DNA from: an uncultured Pseudomonadota bacterium
GTDB lineage: Bacteria; Pseudomonadota; Alphaproteobacteria; UBA9219
Direction: 5' to 3'
DNA: 34,553 nucleotides
Assembly: GCA_903875345.1 (NCBI GenBank)
Contig: CAIQVS010000090.1
Coordinates: forward strand, 1 to 34,553
Shown here: one piece after another, positions 1-8,473 of the stretch
How positions within the stretch are numbered: the stretch's first letter is position 1
How the letters are laid out: each line of letters begins with the position of its first letter
Notes under the pieces: generated by a model
What the model saw: only the letters and a program-made list of their open reading frames with translations
Told to the model about the DNA's origin: nothing
The model's database searches: none
Program-made: the position numbers and the translations under genes

Positions 1-1
1 A

Positions 2-271
2 GGTGATGATCAAAACACCGCACCGAAACCCGCTGCATCAAAATCTGCCGACGACACTTTTGATGCGCCCATCTGGTCACCCGAAGCCGTCGATGCGCGC
101 GAAGACCGCGTGATCGCGTTCGGAACTATCCCCTCTAACGACACCATCTATCATTACAAAATCAAGGCCGTAAACGCCGGAACCTTTACCGTACCACCAG
201 CTTATGTCGAATCCATGTATGAACGCGCTGTCAAGGCGCGTGGCGTAGCGGGAACGGTTACTGTGCATTAG
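2..271 (+). CDS. Alpha-2-macroglobulin family protein, C-terminal end (partial)
   Basis: This open frame enters from the left edge and stops with TAG at 269-271, so only the last 89 codons are visible. They read like the very end of bacterial alpha-2-macroglobulins of the YfhM type: a stretch 'REDRVIAFG', a beta-strand run 'IYHYKIKAVNAG', then 'FTVPPAYVESMYE' and a short 'GTVTV' tail. These proteins are large periplasmic, usually lipid-anchored protease traps. The next gene, 6 bases downstream on the same strand, is pbpC. That pairing is a well-known operon in proteobacteria, where the trap is thought to guard the periplasm while PBP1C repairs peptidoglycan. The identification rests on the C-terminal motif plus this neighbour; the bait region and any thioester lie outside the window. 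Confidence 0.85.
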   Translation, partial: GDDQNTAPKPAASKSADDTFDAPIWSPEAVDAREDRVIAFGTIPSNDTIYHYKIKAVNAGTFTVPPAYVESMYERAVKARGVAGTVTVH

Positions 272-277
272 TTCACC

Positions 278-2611
278 ATGTCGATGACACAGAAGCGTTT
301 CTTTCATGTTTTTCTCGTAGGAATGGCTGTACTTGCGTGTGTGCCGATCGTCTTATTCCTCATTTCCAAACCGCCCCTTCTCGATAACATCAGCTTTTCG
401 CGCGCCGTGTATGATCGTCACGGAGAGTTACTGCGCCTGACGTTATCGGCAGATCAGAAATATCGCCTATTCACACCCCTGAAAGATATTTCGCCGCAAT
501 TTCGCGAGGCGGTGTTGTTGCATGAAGACAAATATTTCTACGATCATATCGGCGTAAATCCGGTTTCCCTTATCCGTGCGTCATGGCAAACGATTACAGG
601 TGGCCGCAAGATAGGAGCCTCCACGATCAGCATGCAACTCGCGCGGATGGAATATGGCCTTCACAGCCGCCACATCATCGGCAAGCTCATGCAGATTGCT
701 CGCGCGCTGCAGCTTGAGGCGCATTACAGCAAAGACGAATTGCTTGAGGCTTATCTGAACCGCGCATCCTACGGTTACAATATCGAAGGTATTGGGGCCG
801 CCTCAGCAGTTTATTTTCACGAAGCGCCACAGCGTTTGACCCTGCCCGAAGCGCTGACACTGGCGGTCGTTCCTCAAAGTCCCTCACGACGCAAACCCGA
901 TCCAAACGATCCTGCAAAGCCCGCCCTTATCAGCGCGCGCAATCGGTTATTCGATCAGTGGCTGCAGAAACACCTTACCGATAAAATCCAGCAAACATAT
1001 TTTGCTTTGCCTTTGGTCGTATACGGACGCGCTGATCTACCGTTTGAATTGCCGCAGCTGACGCACAATCTGCTGTCTAAAAATCCACATACGCAGCACA
1101 TCACAGCTTCGGTTGATCTGGAAACACAGGAATTGCTGACACATATTTTGCAAAAATATGTCGGCGACCACCGCGAGATAGGCATCCGGAATGCCAGCGC
1201 AATACTGGTAGATACGCGCAATATGCACGTGATAACCAGCATTGGATCGGTAGATTTTACCGATGCCGCGATTAATGGACAAGTCGATGGCACCCGCGCT
1301 AAGCGCTCGCCCGGATCGACATTGAAGCCCTTTATATACGCGTTGGCAATGGATCAAGGCCTGATACATCCGCTGAGCATATTAGGCGATGTGCCGATTC
1401 AGGTCGGCAGTTACGCGCCGGATAATTTCGACAAGGATTTTCGCGGCCCCCTCTCGGCGCGAGACGCCTTGCGCCTGAGCCGTAACATTCCAGCAATCAA
1501 ATTGGCGGCGGAAATTCAGAAACCCGATTTGTATGATTTTATGAAGAACGCAGGAATTACCGGCCTGCATGATCGCGCGCACTATGGTTTGTCGATCGTG
1601 TTGGGCGGAGCCGAAGTCACGATGCGCGAACTTGCCGCACTGTACGCGACGCTGGCGAATGACGGGGTGTTAAAACCCCTGATTACGGAAATCACCGATG
1701 CAGCGCCCACAAAGCCCGTTCGCCTCCTCAGTCCCGAAGCCAGTTTTATGGTATTGGATATGCTGGCGACGCAGCCGAAAGAATACACCACGTCACACAA
1801 TCGCATCGTCTATTGGAAAACCGGCACATCAAACGGTTTTCACGATGCATGGACTGCGGGAGTCTTTGGGCATTACGTCTTGGTGGTATGGGTCGGTAAT
1901 TTCAATGGCGCAAGCAATCCGGCGCTGGTAGGAGCGCGTGCCGCAGCTCCGGTTTTCTTTCAAATGATCGACGCCGTAAACGGCAAAGAATCCAACAATG
2001 AAATGATTGCATCAAAAGCGCCGCTACTCCATCTGCGTAAAATCGATATTTGCGCGACGACCGGCGATGTGTCTCTGGAAAATTGTCCGGCGCGCGATAA
2101 GGGGTGGTTTATCCCCGGAGTCTCCCCCATCCGCAATCACAATATATATCGCAAAATTCTGGTTGATCTGCGCACGGGAGAGCGCGCTTGCCATTTTCAA
2201 TCGGGGCTCACTGTCTATCGCCTGTTCGAAGTCTGGCCAAGTGATTTGCAACAAACGCTTGAAAACGCCGGTATCCACAAAGAGCCTTTGCCGACATGGC
2301 CAAAAAATTGTGCCGATGGCAACGATGCAGAAACAACGGATGACGGCCAGAAACCTACCATCACTTCGCCTCAATCCGGCGTCGAATATCATGCGCGTGT
2401 CAATGATGTGAGCGACACCGTACCCTTTATCGCCAACGCCGACGGCGCTGCACAAACGCTGCATTGGTTTTTGAACAACAAATATCTCGGCACCTCAAAA
2501 CCCGCCGAGCCGTTCTCATGGCATCCTGAACCTGGGCACTATCACGTCCGTGTGGTCGATGATCAGGGGCGGTCCAATGCCACCAACATACAAGTCATTG
2601 TGATACCATAA
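278..2611 (+). CDS. pbpC: Penicillin-binding protein 1C (bifunctional transglycosylase/transpeptidase)
   Basis: A 777-residue class A penicillin-binding protein that polymerises and cross-links peptidoglycan in the periplasm. An N-terminal membrane anchor covers about residues 9-29. The GT51 transglycosylase domain (about 45-230) has 'HEDKYFYDH' with catalytic Glu83, then 'GASTISMQLAR' at 113-123 and 'ELLEAYLNR' at 154-162. The transpeptidase domain (about 300-560) has the nucleophile motif S347-T-L-K350, 'SRN' at 401-403 and 'KTGT' at 514-517. The last 90 or so residues form the beta-rich C-terminal domain typical of PBP1C, ending 'HYHVRVVDDQGRS'. Length and domain order match PBP1C rather than PBP1A or PBP1B. 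The ATG at 278 lies 6 bases after the macroglobulin stop, so co-transcription is likely. A second ATG two codons later is an alternative start. Confidence 0.95.
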   Translation: MSMTQKRFFHVFLVGMAVLACVPIVLFLISKPPLLDNISFSRAVYDRHGELLRLTLSADQKYRLFTPLKDISPQFREAVLLHEDKYFYDHIGVNPVSLIRASWQTITGGRKIGASTISMQLARMEYGLHSRHIIGKLMQIARALQLEAHYSKDELLEAYLNRASYGYNIEGIGAASAVYFHEAPQRLTLPEALTLAVVPQSPSRRKPDPNDPAKPALISARNRLFDQWLQKHLTDKIQQTYFALPLVVYGRADLPFELPQLTHNLLSKNPHTQHITASVDLETQELLTHILQKYVGDHREIGIRNASAILVDTRNMHVITSIGSVDFTDAAINGQVDGTRAKRSPGSTLKPFIYALAMDQGLIHPLSILGDVPIQVGSYAPDNFDKDFRGPLSARDALRLSRNIPAIKLAAEIQKPDLYDFMKNAGITGLHDRAHYGLSIVLGGAEVTMRELAALYATLANDGVLKPLITEITDAAPTKPVRLLSPEASFMVLDMLATQPKEYTTSHNRIVYWKTGTSNGFHDAWTAGVFGHYVLVVWVGNFNGASNPALVGARAAAPVFFQMIDAVNGKESNNEMIASKAPLLHLRKIDICATTGDVSLENCPARDKGWFIPGVSPIRNHNIYRKILVDLRTGERACHFQSGLTVYRLFEVWPSDLQQTLENAGIHKEPLPTWPKNCADGNDAETTDDGQKPTITSPQSGVEYHARVNDVSDTVPFIANADGAAQTLHWFLNNKYLGTSKPAEPFSWHPEPGHYHVRVVDDQGRSNATNIQVIVIP

Positions 2612-2653
2612 AAGATGGGCTTGATTGTCTTCTAGGAGAAGATAACAGGACGC

Positions 2654-3823
2654 TCATTTGGCGCACAGAGCCCTCCAGCGTGCCTTGGCCGCTGAATAGA
2701 GTTCCTCGCCAAGGGAACTCGATAGATCATCTGAATTCATGCGGATGGGCTGGTTCTTTGCGCCATCAGCGAGCCATGACGCTCCGAGAGCCATTATGAG
2801 ATCGACTTCGGACTGTTGAACCGCGTCCATACCAAGCTGAGTCAAATCCTGAAATTGTTCAGCGGTCAGCCCCGATGGAAGCCCCCAAGCGCCGTTGGTC
2901 AAAATAGGACGAATAACAGGACTCAAACGGACGACGCGCCCGACCTGAGTTGGATCGGCTCCCGCTACCGAGGCAAGAATAACGTGAGCCGAAAAAGTCG
3001 CCATGTCCGGAGGATCATCCGTAATGCACCTCGCCGCCTTTTTTAAATCATTGAGCGTATTGGACGCTGTGGGCGGTTGTGTCAGAGCGAGCGGCGCGGG
3101 CGGCACAACCGTCGAAGGGGCAAGCTTAACCGTGCCGGTACCCAAAGAGAGAGCAACTATATCCGTGGCCATTATACCATCGCTCATCAGGTCAACGATC
3201 CCCGCCAAGAGCGGGTTGTTAAGACCAGCCATAGCGCCATCCCAATAGCGATGGGCGGCATACTCCGTTGGTTTGTCGAAAAATTCAACGGGCGCATCGG
3301 AGGAGGCATGAACGGCCTGAACGAGCGGCACATCGTCCGCCGTTGCTCCATGCGGAGTGCTGTATGATCTGAAAAAGCGCGCGCGCTGTGAATCGTAATC
3401 GAAGGCGACAATCAAGAGTTTAACATCCTGCCCATTGGGACTTTGCACCCAACCTTTGCCGCGAAACCCGGAAAGAAATCGTGAACCCATGGCTCCAAAC
3501 ACGCGCGTAAGCCCCGCAAGCTTTCCCTCGGTGGAGTATTTAGGAAAGATCGGTATGTGCGAAAGCAGATTTTCCCAAGGCGGCAGTGGAGCAAAAATTG
3601 CTTGGCGATTGGTTTGGTCATTAAAGAGATTGATGATTTCACTGGGCGTCATGTTCTCAACAAGACCGCCAAGCACAATACTGCCGCCAGAGTTGGCAAC
3701 CGCCAGATCGAACTTAGCCAGAATCTGGTGCCCCGGTACGTCCCCGTACAAATCCTTCAAAGCGATGGCCTGAAGCACAGCCCAAGCGCCACCACCGTCC
3801 AAAGACAATACATGATGAGCCAT
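2654..3823 (-). CDS. Patatin-like phospholipase
   Basis: A 389-residue patatin-family lipid acyl hydrolase, predicted to cleave acyl chains from phospholipids with a Ser-Asp dyad. The N-terminus carries the oxyanion-hole motif 'SLDGGGAW' (residues 7-14). The nucleophile elbow is 'ANSGGS' at 43-48, with Ser45 as nucleophile; the first Gly of the usual G-x-S-x-G is Ala here. The catalytic Asp lies in 'YWDGA' (Asp195). No signal peptide is evident, so the protein is probably cytosolic or exported by an unrecognised route. The start ATG has a good GGGAG ribosome-binding site. The gene is convergent with pbpC and is followed upstream by unrelated minus-strand genes. The physiological substrate cannot be read from the sequence. 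Confidence 0.85.
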   Translation of the reverse strand: MAHHVLSLDGGGAWAVLQAIALKDLYGDVPGHQILAKFDLAVANSGGSIVLGGLVENMTPSEIINLFNDQTNRQAIFAPLPPWENLLSHIPIFPKYSTEGKLAGLTRVFGAMGSRFLSGFRGKGWVQSPNGQDVKLLIVAFDYDSQRARFFRSYSTPHGATADDVPLVQAVHASSDAPVEFFDKPTEYAAHRYWDGAMAGLNNPLLAGIVDLMSDGIMATDIVALSLGTGTVKLAPSTVVPPAPLALTQPPTASNTLNDLKKAARCITDDPPDMATFSAHVILASVAGADPTQVGRVVRLSPVIRPILTNGAWGLPSGLTAEQFQDLTQLGMDAVQQSEVDLIMALGASWLADGAKNQPIRMNSDDLSSSLGEELYSAAKARWRALCAK

Positions 3824-3884
3824 CTTTTTACTCCCTGCTGTGGGTCACTTTTCTATGATGAATGTTTTCTATAGGACAAGCACC

Positions 3885-4430
3885 TTATCGGGACTGGAAA
3901 GGTTGACGGTCCATCACCGCGCTTGGATTGGCAGGTGTATTGTCCGGAGCTTTTCCCCGAGGAGGATTGTTCGGCGGGTTGGGTAAAGAATTGATCAGCG
4001 CCCTGCGCTGCTGGCCATCGGCGCTGCCGGGATGTTCGGCGTTCATCTTCTCGCGCAGGGTTTGCACACGGTCATGCAGAGCTGCGGCGCGTTGATGCAA
4101 ATTCTCCATCCGTTGCTTGCAATCGTCGGACATTGGCGGTTGCTTGGCACCCTGCCCCAATCCTTGTCCGCATTGGCCTTTCAGTTTTTCGCGTTCGGCG
4201 TGGATGGCCTCGTGTTCGGTGCGGATCTTCGCGCGCTCCTCGCGCAGCTCGCGACGTTCCAGACGCTCACCGCTCGGACCGCTGGGCTGGTTTAATGCAG
4301 GATTTCCGGTCGCGGTCGGCGGTGAAGGCGGCGGATTGTTACTGGCCGATTGGGCATATGCGCCACCGACAAGCAGAATGACCGCGCCGACCGCTATGAC
4401 CATACCAATAATCAGCAACTCACGGCGCAT
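3885..4430 (-). CDS. Secreted or membrane-anchored proline-rich helical protein, unknown function
   Basis: A 181-residue protein that I do not recognise as a named family. Residues 1-26 form a signal peptide or membrane anchor, with basic 'MRRE', a hydrophobic core and 'AYAQS' as a likely signal peptidase site. A Pro/Asn/Ser-rich linker follows to about residue 55. A highly charged helical stretch (about 57-135), rich in Arg, Glu, Lys and Gln, has heptad-like spacing and is probably a coiled coil with one Cys pair ('GQCGQG' and 'DDCKQ'). The tail is again rich in Pro and Asn. The start ATG has an AGGA site just upstream. It lies 78 bases downstream of fau on the same strand and could be read through from it. 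The composition suggests a periplasmic spacer or Spy-like helical protein, but this is a guess. Confidence 0.6.
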   Translation of the reverse strand: MRRELLIIGMVIAVGAVILLVGGAYAQSASNNPPPSPPTATGNPALNQPSGPSGERLERRELREERAKIRTEHEAIHAEREKLKGQCGQGLGQGAKQPPMSDDCKQRMENLHQRAAALHDRVQTLREKMNAEHPGSADGQQRRALINSLPNPPNNPPRGKAPDNTPANPSAVMDRQPFQSR

Positions 4431-4508
4431 TCCTAACCCTCGATCTTCTCCACGCGTATATCACACTAACAAACGAATTCGACCAAACTGTGGCGGATGG
4501 TTTAATAT

Positions 4509-5120
4509 TCAATTAAAGCGCGTTACGCCCTTTTCCGTCACAATCATATCCAGCCGCGCGTCATGAAAACCTGTCGGAACATCGGGAACTTCCTGACAGG
4601 AAAAAGCAAGGCCGATGGCCAACATCGCGCCTTGCTGCCTCAGTCCATTGATCGTCCGGTCGTAATAACCGCCGCCGTAACCGAGCCTCTGTCCACGCGC
4701 GTCGAAGGCCAAAAGCGGCACCAGCAACACGGATGGCGTCACGACCGGAGCCGTCGGCAAGGGTTCGAGGATATTCATCATAGCGCCCGGCGCTAGCGGA
4801 TCACCCGGAGCGTAAAGGCGAAAGATCAGCGGTTTTTTCCGCGCATCGATGACAGGCAAAGCCAGTGTCGCGCCGCGATCATAAAGCCCACACATAAGTG
4901 TCGCGGTATCCATCTCGCTGCCCTGACGGCTGTATCCGGCAACGATGGAATGGTCCGGAACATCGATTTCGTCGAGAAAGTTTTTTTCAAGCAACGATGC
5001 CGCATCGGGACTTTGCGACATGGCCTCGGCGCGGCGTTGTTCCATCGTGCGGCGCACGGCCTGTTTGATTTGACGAATATCCTGCACGATATACAGTTCT
5101 CGCAACTCAAGAGTTGGCAT
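4509..5120 (-). CDS. fau: 5-formyltetrahydrofolate cyclo-ligase
   Basis: Cytosolic enzyme converting 5-formyl-THF to 5,10-methenyl-THF with ATP, salvaging the folate pool. The hallmark is near the C-terminus: 'PLLAFDARGQRLGYGGGYYD', the Gly/Tyr-rich substrate and Mg-ATP loop of the family. The N-terminus has the expected basic helix 'IKQAVRRTMEQRR'. I chose the ATG at 5120 (203 aa) because a GGAGGT lies upstream of it, although the spacing is long; an in-frame GTG at 5153 would add 11 residues without a visible ribosome-binding site. The neighbours are the 6S RNA gene and zapA upstream on the same strand, which is the conserved zapA-ssrS-fau order of proteobacteria. In other bacteria this gene can be co-transcribed with 6S RNA. 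Confidence 0.92.
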   Translation of the reverse strand: MPTLELRELYIVQDIRQIKQAVRRTMEQRRAEAMSQSPDAASLLEKNFLDEIDVPDHSIVAGYSRQGSEMDTATLMCGLYDRGATLALPVIDARKKPLIFRLYAPGDPLAPGAMMNILEPLPTAPVVTPSVLLVPLLAFDARGQRLGYGGGYYDRTINGLRQQGAMLAIGLAFSCQEVPDVPTGFHDARLDMIVTEKGVTRFN

Positions 5121-5220
5121 CCTGTTTCGCTTTACCTCCGATTTTATTGGCACATCGGGGCACGCGACGCCAACCCTTGAACTGCGAGAGGTACACCAAC
5201 GAACATGACCCTAAAAAGTT

Positions 5221-5388
5221 GGAAGGCCCCACCTCGACCGTTGGCAGCGCTATCCTCCGAGGCCTGCACTAAGCAGGTGGGTGCCATATGTCCGGAACCA
5301 CGGCTCCGGTCAGGGACAGCTCCCGAGAGGTTCTAAGTATCGGCCCTGGGGATCTTGGCTCCTGTCGCGTCGCGCAGATGCCTTCCGC
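5221..5388 (-). ncRNA. ssrS: 6S RNA (RNA polymerase-binding regulatory RNA)
   Basis: Found by position and structure. The 280-base gap between zapA and fau holds a G+C-rich segment whose two ends pair perfectly: GGAAGGC at 5386-5380 and GCCTTCC at 5227-5221, read on the minus strand. Between them lies a long, imperfectly paired rod interrupted by internal loops, as in 6S RNA, which mimics an open promoter and traps sigma70 holoenzyme in stationary phase. The size of about 165-170 nt, the zapA-ssrS-fau order and a well-placed promoter directly upstream all agree. The exact ends are inferred: 5' near 5388 from promoter spacing and 3' near 5221 or a few bases beyond, where a short T run (CTTTTTAG) follows. 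Confidence 0.82.
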
Positions 5389-5393
5389 TGGCG

Positions 5394-5421
5394 ATTATAC
5401 CCTATGACCAACGAGGATCAA
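5394..5421 (-). promoter_or_regulatory. Sigma70-type promoter of 6S RNA
   Basis: On the minus strand TTGATC (5421-5416) and a perfect TATAAT (5399-5394) are separated by 16 bases. Initiation is expected about 6-7 bases downstream, near 5388, which coincides with the 5' side of the closing stem of the 6S RNA. Confidence 0.7.
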
Positions 5422-5433
5422 AGCGGAACCTGA

Positions 5434-5742
5434 TTACGCCCGCCCGACCTGTCCGGCGATGGATTCAACGCGCTGGCGCAAATGCTCGACGGCGGCGACG
5501 AACAGATCTTCGTCCTTCGCGCGGGCATCCGACGTTTCGCGCTGCAGCTCGAACAGCTGATCGGCGAGCGTCAGGCAGGTCAGCATCAACAGGCGCGCTT
5601 CGGTGGTGTTGCCAACACGCCCCGCGACTTCCTGCATTTTGGCTTCCACAAGCGCCGCGATTTCGCCGAGGCGTTGCTCTTCGCCGGGACCGCAATTAAC
5701 GGTATATTCACGATTATAAAGGGTAATTGTGGCCTTGGACAT
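5434..5742 (-). CDS. zapA: Cell division protein ZapA
   Basis: A 102-residue FtsZ-associated protein that bundles FtsZ filaments at the division ring. The N-terminal beta-rich head is 'ITLYNREYTVNCGPGEEQRL', followed by the conserved 'ALVEAKMQEVA' helix and the motif 'RLLMLTCLTLADQLFELQ', then a C-terminal coiled-coil helix. The length matches the family. The ATG at 5742 has a strong AAGGGGAG ribosome-binding site. It lies 14 bases after the small coiled-coil gene 5757-5981 and directly upstream of 6S RNA and fau, the standard proteobacterial arrangement. Confidence 0.93.
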   Translation of the reverse strand: MSKATITLYNREYTVNCGPGEEQRLGEIAALVEAKMQEVAGRVGNTTEARLLMLTCLTLADQLFELQRETSDARAKDEDLFVAAVEHLRQRVESIAGQVGRA

Positions 5743-5756
5743 GGATGACGCTCCCC

Positions 5757-5981
5757 TTAATGCCGGACAATGTTTTCGACATGTTCAATCGCCTGATCGA
5801 GGCGCGAGGCGACTTTCTGCGCGACAGCCAGCACTCCAGTCTCACGCGAACGGCTCATCCGCAGCAACTCGGCCTGTTTTCTTTGCGACTCGCGGCGCAC
5901 GTCTGCATCGATACCGACTTTATCCTCAAGATCGGAAATGGTTTCATCCAGCAGTTCAAGTGCTGTTCTCAGGCGTTGCAT
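5757..5981 (-). CDS. Small coiled-coil protein, DUF4164-like
   Basis: A 74-residue, almost wholly helical protein ('ALELLDETISDLEDKV', then 'QKVASRLDQAIEHVENIV') with heptad spacing throughout and no Cys or membrane segment. It sits immediately before zapA with 14 bases between, as the DUF4164-type genes of alphaproteobacteria do, so it is probably translated together with zapA and may act in division. The assignment rests on size, coiled-coil character and synteny. The start ATG has a GAGGTG site upstream. No function is established that can be read here. Confidence 0.7.
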   Translation of the reverse strand: MQRLRTALELLDETISDLEDKVGIDADVRRESQRKQAELLRMSRSRETGVLAVAQKVASRLDQAIEHVENIVRH

Positions 5982-6103
5982 GGATCACCTCGTGACTCGA
6001 TGGGGTGCGAACTCGGCATGTCAGGATGCTAGGGTGTCTTAAGCAAAGCGTCAACTTCAGGTTTAAGGTTAACGGCAAACTCAAAACAGGTAAAGATGCC
6101 GCG

Positions 6104-6913
6104 CTAACGGCATGATTTCCCTATCATGCTCATGAGCAAATCAAAAGTCGGGAAACTCGAACCCGTCCCCACAATATTCCCCTCCACCGATGCAATTCGC
6201 CTCAGGTCAAGACTGTTCGTCAGGAACGCCTCGTCGGCCTGCGTTACGTCATCCGGACTGAGGGATTTCTCGATCCCGCCTGTCGCCGCGAGGATTTCGG
6301 CGCGCATGATGCCCGGCAAGGCGCCATCCGCAACGGGTGGGGTCATCACGCGTCCGCCCTTCACGATAAACAGATTGGACGATGTCGCCTCGGACACACG
6401 TCCCGCACCGTTCAACAACAGAGCATCATCGGCTCCACGTTCCTGAGCTTCCTGCCGCGCCAGAATGCCGTCGAGATAATTCAGCGATTTGATCCGCGAT
6501 AAAGGCGAATGCTCGTTCCGCCGCGTGACCGCCGCAATCACGCATCGTGCCGGAGTCTGCTGCTGCGGTAACGATGTGACCGAAACCAGCAACGTCGGTG
6601 CCGGATTCTCCGGCGGCATCACGCCACGCGCTCCGATCCCTCGCGTCAAGGTCACGCGCACGATCGCGTCGGCCAGAGCGTTGGCCGTTACAGTCGCGGC
6701 AATAACTGCGCCAAGATCATATTCAGGGCGAGGCAACCGCAACACATCGCAGCCTTCCCGCAAGCGCCGTTCATGCGCCGCAAGCCGGAGAATCTTCCCT
6801 CCCCGTACGGTAATGGTTTCAAACACACCGTCACCGAGTAGAAAGCCCCGATCAGCAGGATCAATCCGCGCCGCAGCGCTATCCAGCAATGCGCCGTTCA
6901 GCCAAACGATCAT
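6104..6913 (-). CDS. pabC: Aminodeoxychorismate lyase (class IV PLP aminotransferase fold)
   Basis: A 269-residue PLP enzyme of the class IV aminotransferase family. The N-terminus 'IVWLNGALLDSA' and 'ADRGFLLGDGVFETI' are typical. The PLP lysine lies in 'RIKSLNYLDGILARQEA', and the cofactor phosphate motif follows in 'GRVSEATSSNLFIV'. The family includes branched-chain and D-amino-acid aminotransferases, but the overlap with the upstream pabB (35 bases) argues for 4-amino-4-deoxychorismate lyase, which releases pyruvate to give p-aminobenzoate for folate. No separate glutamine amidotransferase (pabA) is present in the window; trpG or a distant pabA may supply ammonia. Confidence 0.88.
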   Translation of the reverse strand: MIVWLNGALLDSAAARIDPADRGFLLGDGVFETITVRGGKILRLAAHERRLREGCDVLRLPRPEYDLGAVIAATVTANALADAIVRVTLTRGIGARGVMPPENPAPTLLVSVTSLPQQQTPARCVIAAVTRRNEHSPLSRIKSLNYLDGILARQEAQERGADDALLLNGAGRVSEATSSNLFIVKGGRVMTPPVADGALPGIMRAEILAATGGIEKSLSPDDVTQADEAFLTNSLDLRRIASVEGNIVGTGSSFPTFDLLMSMIGKSCR

Positions 6914-8279
6914 GTCCTGTTTCTCCTGTTACGGCACGCAGCAAAGGCGCGATTTTGATCATGCATTCATCATACTCGTCGGCGGGAGCGGAATCGGCGA
7001 CAATGCCTCCGCCCGCCTGAGCCACCACTTTATCCCGCGTAATCGTCAGGGTGCGGATCGTCATGCTCATATCCATCGCGCCGTCGAAACCGATCCAGCC
7101 GAGGCACCCGCAGTAAAACCCGCGCGGCGAAGGCTCCAGCTCATGAATAATCTCCATGGCGCGTATTTTCGGCGCGCCGGTAATCGAGCCGCCCGGAAAC
7201 GTCGCCCGCAACAAATCAACCGCGCTCAGTCCCTGCCGTAACTTCCCCTCAACCGTCGAAACCAGATGATGCACCGAGGCGAAAGATTCCAGCGCGTTCA
7301 GACGCGGCACGCGAACCGAGCCAAGCTCGGCGACACGCCCCAGATCGCTGCGCATCAGATCGACGATCATCAGATTTTCGGCGTTGTCCTTGGCGCTGCG
7401 ACGAAGCTCGTCGGCCAACAGCGCATCGCGGCGCGGGTCATCGTTGCGCGGACGCGTGCCCTTAATCGGCTGCGCCTGAATGAGACCATCCGCGCTGAGC
7501 CGCAGGAACCGCTCAGGTGACGCGCTCGCCAGCGCGATATCGCCGCATCGCAGGAAGGCGGAAAAAGGCGCGGGATTGAGGGCACGGAGACGACGGTACA
7601 GATCAAAATCGCCGAGTCCCTCCGGACGCTGCGCGCTAAAACGTTGCGTGACATTCGCCTGAAAAATATCTCCGGCATAAATATAATCGATCACACGCCG
7701 GATGCTTTGCTCAACCACGGCGCGAGTCTGCTCGGCTTGCCACGCCGCGCCGCGATCCCAATTCAACGGCGGAAGATAATCCGGCGCATCCTTCAACCGT
7801 TCGGCCAATCGCGCGCTTTTGGCTTCCGCATCGGGAGCATGGCTGATAATCCACGCCTCACGCGCCGCATGATCGAACGCAATGACGGTATCGTAAACGC
7901 AGGCCGACAGCACCGGCAACCTTAGCGCGCCCTGTTTTGGAGACGGCAACCGCTCCAGACAGCCGCCAAGCTCATAACCGAAAGCGCCGACCAGCCCGCC
8001 CACGAACGGAACCGGCGCGGCGGCGGCATCAACGGCGCTCACAGCGAAATTTTTCATCACCCGTTCAATTGCAGTGAAGGTGTCACAGTCCTGTTGTTGT
8101 CCGTCGATGAACACGCCTTCCTGTCCCGCGAGAATGACGTGATCTGGATCAACGGCAAGCGTGGAAACGCGCCGTTCACCATATGCCGCGAACCCATCCA
8201 GCAACGCAACATAAGTGTCCGCCGCGAAAACCTGAAACGCGGCAAGCGGATCGCAATAAGGGATGGAAAGAATGATCAT
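6879..8279 (-). CDS. pabB: Aminodeoxychorismate synthase component I
   Basis: A cytosolic chorismate-using enzyme that makes 4-amino-4-deoxychorismate, the first committed step to p-aminobenzoate. The C-terminal chorismate-binding domain shows 'QPIKGTRPR', where the Lys (274 from the chosen ATG) is the PabB-specific nucleophile replaced by Ala or Gly in anthranilate synthases. It also has 'DLMRSDLGRVAELGSV', 'FPGGSITGAPKIRAMEII' and 'GFYCGCLGWIG'. I chose the ATG at 8279; an upstream in-frame TTG at 8285 is the only extension. It overlaps pabC by 35 bases, so the pair is translationally coupled. It is divergent from mucR across a 194-base gap. Confidence 0.93.
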   Translation of the reverse strand: MIILSIPYCDPLAAFQVFAADTYVALLDGFAAYGERRVSTLAVDPDHVILAGQEGVFIDGQQQDCDTFTAIERVMKNFAVSAVDAAAAPVPFVGGLVGAFGYELGGCLERLPSPKQGALRLPVLSACVYDTVIAFDHAAREAWIISHAPDAEAKSARLAERLKDAPDYLPPLNWDRGAAWQAEQTRAVVEQSIRRVIDYIYAGDIFQANVTQRFSAQRPEGLGDFDLYRRLRALNPAPFSAFLRCGDIALASASPERFLRLSADGLIQAQPIKGTRPRNDDPRRDALLADELRRSAKDNAENLMIVDLMRSDLGRVAELGSVRVPRLNALESFASVHHLVSTVEGKLRQGLSAVDLLRATFPGGSITGAPKIRAMEIIHELEPSPRGFYCGCLGWIGFDGAMDMSMTIRTLTITRDKVVAQAGGGIVADSAPADEYDECMIKIAPLLRAVTGETGHDRLAERRIAG

Positions 8280-8385
8280 TATCAAGTCTTACGACGCCAG
8301 ATTGCGACAGACAAAGGCTTTTGATCGAGACTATCTTAACAATAAATCGCGTGTCTTGCGAATATTGAATTTTTAAGATTTTTTC

Positions 8386-8414
8386 TTGACGCTATCCAAG
8401 TAAAAGATCATAAG
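8386..8414 (+). promoter_or_regulatory. Probable mucR promoter
   Basis: TTGACG (8386-8391) and a weaker CATAAG (8409-8414) are separated by 17 bases, about 60 bases before the mucR start. The surrounding T-rich tract is the kind of AT-rich DNA that MucR-type proteins bind, so autoregulation is possible but unproven. Confidence 0.45.
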
Positions 8415-8473
8415 GGCGCATCCTCAACAAACAAATCTGCGCCAAACGCAGTATTCATGGAGTCTAAAGAATT

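Noticed and set aside
2628-2642. Palindrome TCTTCT-AGG-AGAAGA between pbpC and the patatin gene as a two-way terminator
   Set aside because: The stem is only six weak pairs and neither side has a T run, so it is not strong enough to call.
6489-7241. A 250-codon plus-strand open frame across the pabC-pabB junction
   Set aside because: It is antisense to two genes with unmistakable catalytic motifs and has low-complexity Arg/Ala composition.
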